DNA of 64,000 nucleotides, from positions 62,001 through 126,000 of the forward strand of contig JAALGZ010000018.1 of assembly GCA_015227615.1 (NCBI GenBank). The letters are read 5' to 3'. Both the position numbers and the translations under genes were made by a program. The DNA is from Labyrinthula sp. Ha (taxonomy: Eukaryota > Sar > Bigyra > Labyrinthulida > Labyrinthulaceae). Shown in pieces: positions 49,757-60,762 of the stretch; position 1 is the first letter of the stretch; every line of letters starts with the position of its first letter. The notes beneath the pieces are model-generated. The model was not told where the DNA came from and searched no databases. It was given only the letters and a program-made list of their open reading frames with translations.

Positions 49757-50794
49757 ATGGAAGCATTGATGAGATTGGTTCCTCAAGAGGACGAAGTTGA
49801 GTTCACGCAAAAGAAGAATGTCTTATACATTTCATTCTTTCGCAAGCCACCGAAAAAATTAATCAAAATTAAAAGAACAGACTTCAAAAATAATTCAAAA
49901 GTAGTTAATCGTATTATTTTCTATTCTCGTCTAGATAAGATAGCAAAGAAAACAATGAGGTTAGTATGTTCTGAAATGAAGACTTTTTCTACAATAAAAA
50001 GTGTTTCTTTCGAGAGTGAACTGGAAATAAATTTCATGGTAAAATTAGTGGAAAGTATTTTATTACATAATCCATTAGAATATGTTTCAATAAGAAGAAT
50101 ATATATGCAATCAAGAAATTTTCAAACCTTTAATACTTTGCGCTCTATATTGCAAAATTATTTTTTTCCGAAGAATATTCACATTGACCTATTTTTCGCC
50201 TCCAGTGATGTATCTAAATCTTTGAAACAACTTCAAACATATTTTTATTTTCTTTGGATATCAAAAGAATTTCAAATTATAAAAACTACTTTGATTTCTA
50301 ACCCAAATGTTAGTTTTTTAGCTAGCACTCAATACTTAACACACTTGTATTTAGAAAACGCTTTCTCTTCCTGTGATTATATGCTTCTCAACAATATACC
50401 AAAAATCCAAGTTTTAAAACAAATTAAAGAATTTAAGTTACGACTAGGAAAGGTTGGACTAAATCATGTATTTGCAGACGAGTATCTTTTCTCCAAAGTT
50501 TTTTACAATCTAAACTCAGTGATGAAGGTGCATGTTGCTGTACAGAACTATGCCTGTTATAATTACTATTTATTTTCTATGATTTGTTACAATGCCTTAG
50601 TCTCAGGTATGTTAACTAGAGTCAAGGAGGCAACTGTTCAGATTTACAACCGATATGGATCATCAGATAAAGTTTTGTTTCTGAATAATGCACTGAAAAG
50701 CTTAAGGAAATGTTTAGCTGAAATTGTTCAAGTTCCTGTTATGTACATTAATTATGGAAGAACTCCAAGAATCTATTTAAAAACAAAAGAATAA
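49757..50794 (+). CDS. Orphan LRR-like protein
   Basis: 345 aa, single exon, ATG start. No recognised family. The N-terminal ~45 residues are charged (FRKPPKKLIKIKR), followed by repeating hydrophobic strand-helix units such as IKSVSFESELE, LEYVSIRRIYM, LTHLYLENAF and IKEFKLRLG, which look like irregular leucine-rich repeats. No signal peptide or membrane segment. Similar in design to 29208-30266. Codon usage is AT-rich like its neighbours, so transfer is not suggested. Confidence 0.65.
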   Translation: MEALMRLVPQEDEVEFTQKKNVLYISFFRKPPKKLIKIKRTDFKNNSKVVNRIIFYSRLDKIAKKTMRLVCSEMKTFSTIKSVSFESELEINFMVKLVESILLHNPLEYVSIRRIYMQSRNFQTFNTLRSILQNYFFPKNIHIDLFFASSDVSKSLKQLQTYFYFLWISKEFQIIKTTLISNPNVSFLASTQYLTHLYLENAFSSCDYMLLNNIPKIQVLKQIKEFKLRLGKVGLNHVFADEYLFSKVFYNLNSVMKVHVAVQNYACYNYYLFSMICYNALVSGMLTRVKEATVQIYNRYGSSDKVLFLNNALKSLRKCLAEIVQVPVMYINYGRTPRIYLKTKE

Positions 50795-51552
50795 GGGGTG
50801 TTTTTAGGTTTCTTACAGTTGGTTATTATTTCTTTGGAAACACTCGTTGAACTGATATAGGTTATATCCTCAACTTGTTGTTGCTATCTTTTATTATGGA
50901 ACTTCTTGAGTTGATATTTTTTGAGGTGAACACTAATTTTCTATTTTGTGTCTGAGCTTCTTGGCGCAAGTTATAATGTATAGAATATAAGTATTATATA
51001 ACTTGAGCATTATTTTGAGAAAGCTTATTTAAGCTTACAATATATGGAAATATAAAATAAAATTTTAATTCTGTTAGAAAGCAATATACGTACAAAAATC
51101 ATTTTTCTCAGTTATTTCTCTGAATTAATATTGTTTTGCATCTGTCTAGTAATAGAATTAATTTTGCACAAATATTTTATCTTTGGCCCAAGATTTCTGT
51201 GTGCCATAGACACCTTCCTGTACAGTCCAAGTTTTTGCTTAGTTAATTTGAATTGTGTCATGAGGCTGAGTTACTGAAAACCTATACTTTTACAAAACCT
51301 GACATCTTTGGTGGACTGATGTTCTATTAGGTCTGAGAGGATTAGAAAATTTCCAGCACTAATTTTCTACTGGCTTCTTAGGTTTAAACAAATATATACA
51401 ATGAAAAACCCACTCTAAGATAAATAATTTATAATAAATTTCTTGCTTATTTACTGGTCTAGAAAAAAAGGCATATAATCAAGCTGTTCGCTTGAGATCT
51501 TCTACTCACAATAAATACAAGAGTAACTCTGTAAACAACATAATTTCTTAAA
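50795..51552. other. Intergenic
   Basis: Nothing supported. Confidence 0.4.
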
Positions 51553-51829
51553 TCAAGGAACATATCTAAAGAATAGAAGTAAATGCGTTATAAGGAGAAT
51601 AAAAAATGGATTAACCCAGTAACTCTTACTAAAAGGAGTAGGTAGTTCAGAACATTGGAATTGTTTTATTACATACATCTGGGTATAAGTTAAGAATCTA
51701 GGCAAGACAGTCTTTTTAGCTAATCTGAATAGAGTTGAAGAAACACTCAGGGAGTTTGTCTTCCATTCGCTAGGTACAAAAAACTTCACTTTTTGTTTCT
51801 TCACCAGTTTTCTGACGAAAACTGATCCA
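51553..51829 (-). CDS. Candidate small membrane protein, two exons
   Basis: Exons 51829-51804 (ATG, MDQFSSEN) and 51769-51553 join in phase across a 34-nt GTGAAG...TAG intron to 80 aa. A single hydrophobic segment sits at the extreme C-terminus (NPFFILLITHLLLFF) after a basic, Pro-containing region, the layout of a tail-anchored or small organelle-membrane protein. No family recognised. The intron is slightly longer than the genome's norm and no homology fixes it, so this is a candidate only. Confidence 0.35.
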
Positions 51830-51965
51830 TTTACCTATGATAATAGTGTTACTTGTTAAGAATAAAACACTAGCAAAATATGAAAAACTCCGAAACAAAA
51901 ATGCTTGCGTTGCACAAAGCTTTTGTAGCAAAAAAATCGTAATATTGCGATGAAAAACAAGAAGC

Positions 51966-54299
51966 CTATTTTATCTTGCATAGGACTTGCTGTCCTTGAA
52001 CAAAACTACCCACTTCAAACTTTAACCCTGTTACAATGCCATCTTTTTCTGCCTTAATTTGGTGCTCCATTTTCATAGCTTCCATGACAATAACTAAATC
52101 TCCTTCCTTGACTTCGTCCCCTTCCTTGAAATTAACTTTTGTTATTTTTCCGGGCATTGGTGTAATAATATTCTCACTAGAAGCGCTTGCATTACTAGCA
52201 AAATCTTGAGCAATTTCCTTCACTGTGAAGGAAATATTATCTACATCAGCTGCTTCAGAAACTCCACTAAATGCATAGAATTCCCTACCATTATCAAAGT
52301 ATTTAATACTTTTTTGCTCTCCCTCCTGATAAAAGTCAAACCATCCAGTTTTTTGCTCAGAATTTCTAATGTAGTTCTTTGGGTCAATTTCTAGCGTGAA
52401 TGAAACTCTAGGTTCTTCAGTAAAATACCTTACTACTTGAGAGTTATCTTCTGTGTACCCGTAAATCTTGACTGCAACTTTAATAACTTCAAATTTCGTG
52501 GGTAAGAATTCTGTAATTACAAAAAACTTTTCTATATTGACTAGAGTAATAGCACAAGAAAAGAATACCGGATGATGAAGATGCTTCAAAGAGTCTCATA
52601 GTCTTTCTTCCTTCCATTAGCGGGTTAGTGGTTTTAAATTCTTTCAGGATCTTCTGCACACTAGCAACCGCGCATGCTTGCATAATGTCATCATTTGCTG
52701 CAGTGCTTGGGCTTAAGATCTCATGTTCATTTTCTGGGATAAAACTGGTACTCACGTTACCTTGCTGGAAATCTTCTGTCTTTACACATCTAGTAACAAA
52801 AGACACATTATTATCCAGACCTCCAATATGATACTGGCTCAATGATCTCTCTAGCAAATTAAGTGCTTCCCCTCTGTTTTTGCCCTTTGCGATCAGCTTC
52901 GATATCATTGGATCATAAAAAACAGAAACCTCATCTCCAGTAGAAAAACCAGAATCTACCCTAACGTCTTTACTTCTATCAAATGAGCAACTTTCAGGTA
53001 CTTGGTGTAGACTCAGCTTCCCCGAGTCTGGAAGAAAATTATTCTTTGGGCTTTCTGCGTAAATTCTAGCTTCAATTGAATGTCCTGAACAACTTACATC
53101 ATCCTGCCCAAATGGCAGAGGTTCACCGGCAGCAACTCGCAATTGTAACTCCACCAAATCCAGGTCAGTAACCATTTCAGTGACTGGATGCTCAACTTGC
53201 AATCTTGTGTTCATCTCCATGAAATAAAAAGACGATTTGTCTATATTCTCCGCTGGATCTAACATAAACTCTACTGTTCCTGCACCCACATAATTAACTG
53301 CTTTTGCTGCATTAACAGCTGCTTCACCCATTCTCTTCCGTATAGTCGACGTAAACCCTGGAGCAGGAGCTTCTTCCAATACTTTTTGATGCCGTCTCTA
53401 GGATTAAACATAACATGAAACATACTTGAACAGAACAATCTCTTTCAAAAAGATGAACTGCGTTTCCATATTTATCTGAAAAGATTTGGAATTCAATGTG
53501 CCTTGGTCCAACCAAATACTTCTCAACAAGAACTCGATCATCGCCAAACCTAGAAAGTAACTAGCAAAGCAAATATACGAAGAAAGAGCTTCTCTCTTAC
53601 AACTTTCCAAATTATTCTCTAGATCATCTTCAGTGTAAACAATCCGCATGCCTTTTCCTCCTCCTCCACTAACAGCTTTGAGCATAACTGGGTACCCAAT
53701 TTTTCTTGATTCTTCCCTTATTCTTGCCAAGCTTTGCTCTTCTCCATGATATCCAGGTGTACATGGGACTCCATTACATTCCATTATATTCTTACTCTCT
53801 GATTTTGAGCCCATTGATCTAATTGCTTCAGCTGGTGGTCCAATGAAAGTAATCCCATTACTTTCCAAGCCAGATGCAAAACCCTCGTTCTCCGAAAGAA
53901 ATCCATATCCTGGATGAACAGCTTGAGCTCCAGTTTCATGAATTATTTCTAGAATTTTCTGTTGATTTAAATAGGTAGCTGTTGGAGAATTATCAGCATG
54001 AAGATTGAGGCAAAAAGCTAACCATCATGAAAAAGAAAGAGTACCTTCGTCAGCAAATTTTACATGATTTGAGTTTTTGTCAACCTCAGAGTAAATTCCA
54101 ACTGTCCTTATGCCTAATTTCTGACATGTTTTCATTACTCTAAGGGCGATCTCCCCTCGATTAGCAACAAGAACCTTATCAAAAGCTAGAAATGGAAATC
54201 AAAATAAAAAATACGTTTAGCCGACGGTGTTGATAGGAATCGAACTCGACCCAGATGAATTTTGTTTCCAACAAGATTTGATTTAATTGATTTAAACAT
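51966..54299 (-). CDS. MCCC1: Methylcrotonyl-CoA carboxylase alpha (biotin) subunit, mitochondrial
   Basis: Six exons, 54299-54215, 54185-54045, 54017-53579, 53549-53426, 53397-52569 and 52540-51966, with introns of 29, 27, 29, 28 and 28 nt, give 730 aa in one frame, matching the family length (~725). The N-terminus is a typical mitochondrial presequence ([11 protein letters not shown]). Biotin carboxylase domain: [20 protein letters not shown], glycine-rich [38 protein letters not shown]. The C-terminal biotinyl domain has VMEAMKMEH with the biotin Lys at ~696. [14 protein letters not shown] and AMKMEH favour MCC over propionyl-CoA carboxylase. It carboxylates biotin, which the beta subunit (not in window) uses on 3-methylcrotonyl-CoA in leucine breakdown. 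Confidence 0.93.
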
Positions 54300-56319
54300 T
54301 TCTTTTATATTATCTCTTCAAAGGGTACTTTTAGATGATTTTCCAGGCAGTCTGTTCCTAGGTTGAATTGAAAGATACTTCTTTAAACTGCTCTCTACTC
54401 CTATATGACGTGGCAAAAAAAAAATTGTTATTGTTTCAAAAGATATATCGGCTTCTAAAACATAAAGAAAGAACTTTAAGAATATTTTGTGGTTGGTGAA
54501 ATGTATAACTTAACTATGGACTTTAACATTTATATATATATATATAGTTATATTAATTACGTGCTGATGGAAAGATGTGTTCCTTCATTTCAAATTTTAC
54601 TGTAAAATTTATCATTTCTTTGGAGAAAGTATTATTTTCTGCAGTTAAGGGTGAGATAAACTTTTTGTATTTTCTTCTTTTTTTTTAATGGTTTCGAATA
54701 TCTGGTGGACAAAACCTTTGAATACACTAGATTGTTTTCTTAGGCAAGGCTAAGCCGTTAGTGTTACACCATTTGATTAGCTGCAAGACTTGTTTGTTAC
54801 TAACGAGAACACGGCAAAATTCCATTGAAGTGCGCCAATAAAATAAGCTTCAGACAGCTTTTTTATTCCTTCTTATCGATGTTTGAAGAAATATTGCTTT
54901 CCCCTTTAATACTGTTGAGATTCCACATTTCCTTGGTTCCTAGATCTCTTTCAGTAACCACTACTACACAGTCAATGTACTATGAGCTGTCTTACTTTCC
55001 ATGGATTCCAGTAGCAACTGTGACAATTTCTAAAGACTATTACAGCTTTCAACAGGATTTCGTAGGAGCCTTCATTTAGAAAATTCTATTTTATGAGAAT
55101 AATGGTATGGAGAAGTAGAGAATAGGCGAACAAATGAATAATCCTAAAATGTTAATACCTAAAGAGTCAAGTAGACCAAGAAATGATGTGATTTCCCTTA
55201 GGAAAATCTCTGTGAATTTGATAAATGCTGAAGAGATGAGTTGGAAGGGGGTCATATCCTGCAACCTAGATTTTTCTTTGTTTCAAAGCTTTACTGTAAA
55301 TATTACATCCAGACTGTATCCCATTTCAAATAATCATTAAAACGAGCAGGAGCCTTAAGAATTTTAGATGATGGGTAAGCATATGATGTAACAGTGTCCA
55401 CCTAGTGCAAAGGACAGTAGTTCTGCACAATGAAATCCTTAACCATCACTGTGGTTTTGTCTACCATCAAATTCATTCATTGATGAAAGAATTAAGTAAT
55501 TAAAGTACTATTGGGCCCATAGAGGGAAGTTTCTTCTTGTTTTCATGTCGGGCAAATGAAGCTTAAATAATATTAACACATATAGCACAAAGGAAGAAAC
55601 TGTAAAAATATCGACCAAGATTTCAGGACACTACAAGCAATGTACCTCTACGGCATCAGAAAACATTATATAAAGTAGTGCAACCAAAAGACGAGGAAAA
55701 TTTACTGCAAAGAAAATGTTAAAGCCAATCCTGTCTTAGCTTAGCTAAAGCGTTTCTAAGTTAACTACCAACGAGCAATACCTCAACAACCAGGTTATAC
55801 CTTACTTTATCTGTAGTCTACACAGAACGAAGTAGCTTCATGAAACATATTCGAAAAAGGAATTCAACCTTATCTATTTCATTTGCTGTAATACTTGTAA
55901 TCCCAAAGAAGAACATCTAAATCAAAACAGACTTTAAAGTACGTAGTATCTCCCTAGACTTGATTAAAATTCTTAGACAATCCTAAAATTGATTAGACTT
56001 AATGTTGCCAGGGGAAACTTCTTGACGTAGAAAGTCTCTTGCTTAACAGCTGGCTTAGGTTTGATGAAGTAAAATTATTACAATTTATTAACTAAGTTTT
56101 CTAGTTTAAAATTTTGGCTTCATTACAGGGTTATGTAATTAAGATATGGTCGTAAAATAACATTTCATTTTCAGAAAAATAGTTGTAAATGACGTGGATA
56201 AATTTAAGTGGTATATTTCTTTTGTTTCAGGCAAGGCGAAAAGAACGAGAAAATGATGCATTTACTTTTCTAAGCTGAAGTAGGGTGCTTCAGATTCTTG
56301 AAACAGCTATTACTCACTT
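54300..56319. other. Gene-poor stretch
   Basis: No supported gene. Contains a TA tract at 54530-54546. An ATG-led 68-codon ORF at 55134-55340 has no family resemblance. Confidence 0.35.
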
Positions 56320-57000
56320 TTAGCTCCTTTCCCTCTTCTTACCCCTTTTGTAATTTTCACTATTGTAGTAGGGTATAGCCTGCTTACTTCGATCCCACTT
56401 ACGATTTCTCTCATTTGTAAACCAGGCCCGTAATTGCTTCAATGGGATTCCAAGGTTAGTCGAGAAAACATTCAGTTGTTCTGGGGACGGATATGGGTGC
56501 TTCTCATTCTCCGAAAACCATTCACGCAAAACGGAAATTGAAGTTCTTGGAATGTATAACTTTCCCTCAGGAATTGTTCTTGAGGTCAAGAATCCACCGT
56601 TTGTTGTATCAGGGAAAGAATGGTTTGCCTGACTCCCCTCTGCAAAATCAAGCTTTTCAGCATTTCCTTTAGTTTGCAAAAACTGTTTAAGAGTTTCAAT
56701 CGCATACTGTTTATATTTGAGTTCATGTTTGAGAAAACTAAGAACAGATTCTTGTTCAATGTGTCCGAGTATGGCGTCTACGTTATGTTTGGTTGAATTG
56801 TTCTTGATTAACAAATCTTTCATCGCATCGTCAAGGGAAATTACTTGAGTGACTAAGGCTCTAATCCCCATTTCCCCATTGTCATTCTTGTAAAGCTTTG
56901 CCCCGTAAAACCCATTGCAGTTTGTGTCAGCCATCCACTCTAACATCTCATGAAATTTTGGCTGATAACAAGCATTTGTTTCCTTCTTCGTTTCATTCAT
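56320..57000 (-). CDS. TALE-class homeobox protein
   Basis: 226 aa from the ATG at 57000 (MNETKKETNACYQ). The C-terminal third is a homeobox-KN (TALE) domain: the three-residue loop region EKHPYPSPEQLN and recognition helix LRAWFTNERNRKW, followed by a basic tail (KRGKKRERS) likely serving as a nuclear signal. Helix 3 keeps W-F-x-N-x-R. The N-terminal ~140 residues are helical and unrecognised; a KNOX, BEL or MEIS domain is not obvious. Acts as a sequence-specific DNA-binding factor, usually as a heterodimer with another TALE protein. Divergent from HPPK-DHPS with only 63 bp between the start codons. Confidence 0.85.
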   Translation of the reverse strand: MNETKKETNACYQPKFHEMLEWMADTNCNGFYGAKLYKNDNGEMGIRALVTQVISLDDAMKDLLIKNNSTKHNVDAILGHIEQESVLSFLKHELKYKQYAIETLKQFLQTKGNAEKLDFAEGSQANHSFPDTTNGGFLTSRTIPEGKLYIPRTSISVLREWFSENEKHPYPSPEQLNVFSTNLGIPLKQLRAWFTNERNRKWDRSKQAIPYYNSENYKRGKKRERS

Positions 57001-57063
57001 CAAATTGAGACGTTTTGGTTTTACTCTAACGGCTACAATACTTGGGCCATTTAGCCCACTCAG
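57001..57063. promoter_or_regulatory. 63-bp bidirectional promoter region
   Basis: The whole space between the ATGs of the homeobox gene (-) and HPPK-DHPS (+). It must hold both 5' ends or the transcripts must overlap the neighbouring coding sequence. Contains GGCCATTTAGCCC, a weak inverted repeat. Confidence 0.5.
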
Positions 57064-58554
57064 ATGAAGTTAGCCGTTATTGCACTTGGTTCAAACGTTG
57101 AAAAAAGAAGTCTTTACTTTTCAGAATTTCTTCAAAAGATACGAAAAGAATCTCGAATCAAATTGAAAAACACATCTTATCTATACTATTCAAAACCACA
57201 TGTATATTTTTAGATTTTTATTATAACTAGTTGAACACAGAACAAGATAATTTTGTCAATGCGGCCGTAGAAGTAGAGACATCTTTCTCCCCTGATGAGC
57301 TGCTTTCCTTTCTTCAATTTCACGAGATTGGAAAAAATAAAACGCATAGATATTCCCCTCGCAAAGTATCACATTCTTAATATCATTTTTCAGCTTGATC
57401 TGGATATTTTACTATTTGAGAATGACCTCGTCGACAATCCTCAGCTACAAATTCCGCATCCTCGTATTCAGGAAAGAAGTTTTGTCTTGCAGCCACTGCT
57501 TGATCTTGGATATGGAACATCTCTGCTTCCTGGAACTGATATGACGTAAGGATTCTTCATTGCATAAGCGTTTAGTTTTTCTGACTTAGCACGAAAGATC
57601 TCATTGAAGGAAGATCCAACAGCTTGTACACGATCTTCTGAACTTGTTACAAAGTATTCTGATGTACCTAAACTGTTTGAAAATACGTTTTTATGCCCAC
57701 TTCTAATGGGTATTTTGAACCTAACACCGGATAGTTTCTCGGATGGTGGAAAGTATACCACCTTGCCAGGAGCTCTGACTCAATCTGAGAAGATGATTGA
57801 ACAAGGCGCTGCCATTATTGATCTTGGTGCAGAATCTACTAGGCCTCAGGCTACACCTGTTTCAGAGTATGAAGAAATTTCTCGATTAAAGCCATTCTTA
57901 AATTCTTTCCTGCAAAAAAAAAGTAAAGTAGGATTGTCCGTAGATACATTTAAGCCAGCAGTTGCCCAGTTTACTTTGGAAAATGGAGTAAATATGGTTA
58001 ATGATGTTGCTGGAGAAAATAGAGCAAAAAATGGAACCTGTGAAAACTCTTATTTTGGCGCAGGTGACATGTACGAGACCGTTGCTTCTTCTTTGGCGCA
58101 GATCTGCGTGATGCACAACAGAGGTACACCAACTACAATGGATAATCAAATTCTATACGATTCCATTGATGACGTAAATCAATGGTTAGACAACAGGGTA
58201 AATTGTTTAGTGCAAGAATATTATATTCCAAAATGGAACATCTGGGTAGATCCAGGTATAGGGTTTGCAAAGACGATGGAACAGAATCTCGAACTGTTAA
58301 GACATTTGGACAAAACTTATTCAGTCCATGAAAATGTTTTGCTTGGAACTTCCAGGAAAAGAATTGTGAAATACCTTGTGGAGAATCCTGACGCGACCTT
58401 AGAAGAGTTAGACCAAGCAACGGCGTTGACTACACTTCATGGACAATATAAAGGCGCAAACATATTCCGAGTACATAATATCGCTGCAAGCAAAACAGCA
58501 CTAAAAGCATCTTCAAAGTTAAAAGAACTCACCTATCTAAAACAAAGATTCTAA
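57064..58554 (+). CDS. Bifunctional HPPK-DHPS (folate synthesis)
   Basis: Four exons, 57064-57201, 57231-57365, 57394-57545 and 57576-58554, with introns of 29, 28 and 30 nt, give 467 aa. HPPK part: ALGSN at the start, TSYLYYSKP, FVNAAVEVET, then LDLDILLFEN and IPHPRIQERSFVL, the HPPK signature; the LDLD block begins exactly at an intron. DHPS part: GILNLTPDSFSDGG, DLGAESTRP, VDTF, NDVAG, MHNRG, VDPGIGFAK and LLGTSRKR. It pyrophosphorylates 6-hydroxymethyl-dihydropterin and joins it to p-aminobenzoate, giving dihydropteroate. The HPPK-DHPS fusion is known in plants and protists. No organelle presequence and no aldolase domain, unlike the plant mitochondrial and fungal forms. Ends 13 bp from the patatin gene. 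Confidence 0.95.
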
Positions 58555-58567
58555 GATAAATAACACA

Positions 58568-59854
58568 CTATTGGAATTCTTCTGATGGATAAACGCTACG
58601 CAATAACTCTGATCGAAGAACTGAGTTTTTCAATCCTTCAAGGCTTCTAACTTTTGACTCTGACCAAACGTTTCTCCAATTCCAAACTAAATCGACAAGC
58701 TCATCTTTTCGTTGTTTAATCTCTTCTACATCTCTTTCCTGTTCTTCTGGCGTAAAACTAAGCACACTATCTGGAACCCACAGACGAAATGATGTAAAAC
58801 CTGGTAAAGATCTTTGCACAAATGACCTACGCTTTTTCTCAACTATGCTAGCACCTAACTTACCGACAACTAAACCCAAGATAGCTGTTTTTTCTGCGTA
58901 CACAGTTCCGACTGATGCCGCTCTCCAAACACTACTTAGAATTCCTGGTTCCTCTGTTTGCACAGATTTGACGCTATCTGAACTACCTTTAGATGGAAAA
59001 CTCTGTGATGATGCAACACTTACCTCCTCGAGCCTCAGATCCATTATTTTATCTTCTTCATCAACATAATATTTACGAAGATTTTCCCAAATTTTATGCT
59101 CAGCCTTTAGATCTAACAAATCTTTACTTGAAAAGTAGTTAATGGCATCTTTAATTCCTAGTTCAAAGACTTTCTTCAACTGTCTTTTACTTCCTGGAAG
59201 AACACACCACCAGATTGGAAGAGTTCTGCTTGGTTTAATATCAGCTTCAAACTGGCTAAACCCAGAAACTAGAAGAGATTCAGTAATACTTTTTGCCAAT
59301 GTATCATCTGGTGTTGAATACTGCGATGTTCGTGGCATCATATTAAGAAAACCACCGTCATAAATGAGTTTGTTGTGGATAAGAGCATCTTCCTTGTGAT
59401 ATTTGAAGGGCAGACCTCCCAGAGGAAAAATAGCCGCACTAGCTAAAACTGCTTGAATAGCCTCTTCTTTTGAGTTATAGCTATACTCCAAGTGACTTTG
59501 CAAATCTCCTAAGGTTGTGACAGTCGCTGCAAATCTTCCCTGCTTCAGAAGTGGCGCAGCTGCTTTATAATAAGGGTCTAGATCTGGATTTCTGAGTACA
59601 GTGCTCAGATATTTTTTGACACGGAATACATTTACAAGATCGTTTGAGTGATAGTCATCAGGGACATAGTTCAAATAGAAGTCTTGAAGTTTGGCAATTG
59701 GGTAATCCAATGTAAGGAAAAGTGATACAAGGGCACCCCCAGAGGTTCCGCTAAATCTCACGCACCTTCTTGTATATCCTGTTTCTTGAAGAACATGAGC
59801 TACTCCTAGTTGATAGTACAATAACCAACCTGATCCACTGAAACAAACTTCCAT
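58568..59854 (-). CDS. Patatin-like phospholipase
   Basis: 428 aa, single exon, ATG at 59854. The fold begins at once: oxyanion region FSGSGWLLYYQLGV (~5-18), nucleophile elbow GTSGG (Ser38) and catalytic Asp in YDGGF (Asp166), so the Ser-Asp dyad is complete. The family hydrolyses acyl esters of phospholipids or triacylglycerol. A short hydrophobic stretch near ~310-330 and a basic C-terminal half may bind membranes. No signal peptide. Convergent with HPPK-DHPS. Closest in style to eukaryotic PNPLA-type proteins; exact substrate unknown. Confidence 0.92.
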   Translation of the reverse strand: MEVCFSGSGWLLYYQLGVAHVLQETGYTRRCVRFSGTSGGALVSLFLTLDYPIAKLQDFYLNYVPDDYHSNDLVNVFRVKKYLSTVLRNPDLDPYYKAAAPLLKQGRFAATVTTLGDLQSHLEYSYNSKEEAIQAVLASAAIFPLGGLPFKYHKEDALIHNKLIYDGGFLNMMPRTSQYSTPDDTLAKSITESLLVSGFSQFEADIKPSRTLPIWWCVLPGSKRQLKKVFELGIKDAINYFSSKDLLDLKAEHKIWENLRKYYVDEEDKIMDLRLEEVSVASSQSFPSKGSSDSVKSVQTEEPGILSSVWRAASVGTVYAEKTAILGLVVGKLGASIVEKKRRSFVQRSLPGFTSFRLWVPDSVLSFTPEEQERDVEEIKQRKDELVDLVWNWRNVWSESKVRSLEGLKNSVLRSELLRSVYPSEEFQ

Positions 59855-60459
59855 CTTATCTCTTATTCTTCTTTCCTTTCTCGTTTTATTCTGTTTCTAT
59901 ATATTCTAGTAAGTTTATGAACTATTGTTTATTTCCGATCTTGGATTCCCGTAATTGCAGGGTAAAAAACATCATGCATCGTAGTCATTGCCCAAAATTA
60001 TAACGTCGCTATATTTACTATCCGTTACCGAAAAGACGTCGTTGACTGTTCGTTTTTTTGTCCATGAAGAATTCCGATGTCACTAGAATTTTCTATCAAC
60101 ACAAATTACTGCAGTATCGATTTAATCTAACAGTAACAATGCTTCTGATAGTAATATTATGAGTATATCTCAATAATTTATCTATCAATCATATTGTTAA
60201 GAAATCTATGGTCTTTTCAAGGTATAAATTCTCTTAATGCAAGATTTTACTGTAATACAAATTTAAGGAACAACAGCACGGGACGTAACGGTAGTTATAA
60301 GAGGATCCATTAAAGTCCACATTCTAAGTTTCCAATTAAAAAGAATATTAAAACATATGACGCGTTTTATATATCAATGTACAATTACGTGTTCTCTTTG
60401 TCCTATCTTTTTTTAGTACAAGAAGTTTATGAAAAAGTATATATACTAAAAGTATATCA
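59855..60459. other. Upstream region of the patatin gene
   Basis: No gene seen. Confidence 0.4.
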
Positions 60460-60762
60460 CTATAATTTCTTAAATCCATTTTCTTTAAAGTCTGCACCTA
60501 AGCTTGAGTATATATGTGACTTCAAACATATTCCACAAACAAGCTCAACTCTTCTTTTGGTGAATAGATTCAACTTGTTCTTGTAGTAAAACCAAACTTT
60601 TAAAATACTGTCTTGCATGGCTCTTGTGATGCTTTTGTAGCTTCGAATAGTTAATTTGTTTACCAGCAGACGTGAAACTGATGAGGTCAGTGACACTTTG
60701 AAATGATCTGTACTTGCTTCTCTACAAAGTTTCCTCTTTGCGATTACTTGAGATTGATACAA
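60460..60762 (-). CDS. Candidate coding exon, basic CxxC protein
   Basis: An open frame of ~100 codons without a clear start, probably the last exon of a gene whose 5' part I could not place. The product is basic and ends LVCGICLKSHIYSSLG, after a helical run (LNLFTKRRVE). The pattern faintly recalls RNase P/MRP Rpp21/Rpr2 subunits, where a basic helical part precedes a zinc ribbon, but only one CxxC is present, so the assignment is not supported beyond resemblance. Confidence 0.25.
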   Translation of the reverse strand: MYQSQVIAKRKLCREASTDHFKVSLTSSVSRLLVNKLTIRSYKSITRAMQDSILKVWFYYKNKLNLFTKRRVELVCGICLKSHIYSSLGADFKENGFKKL

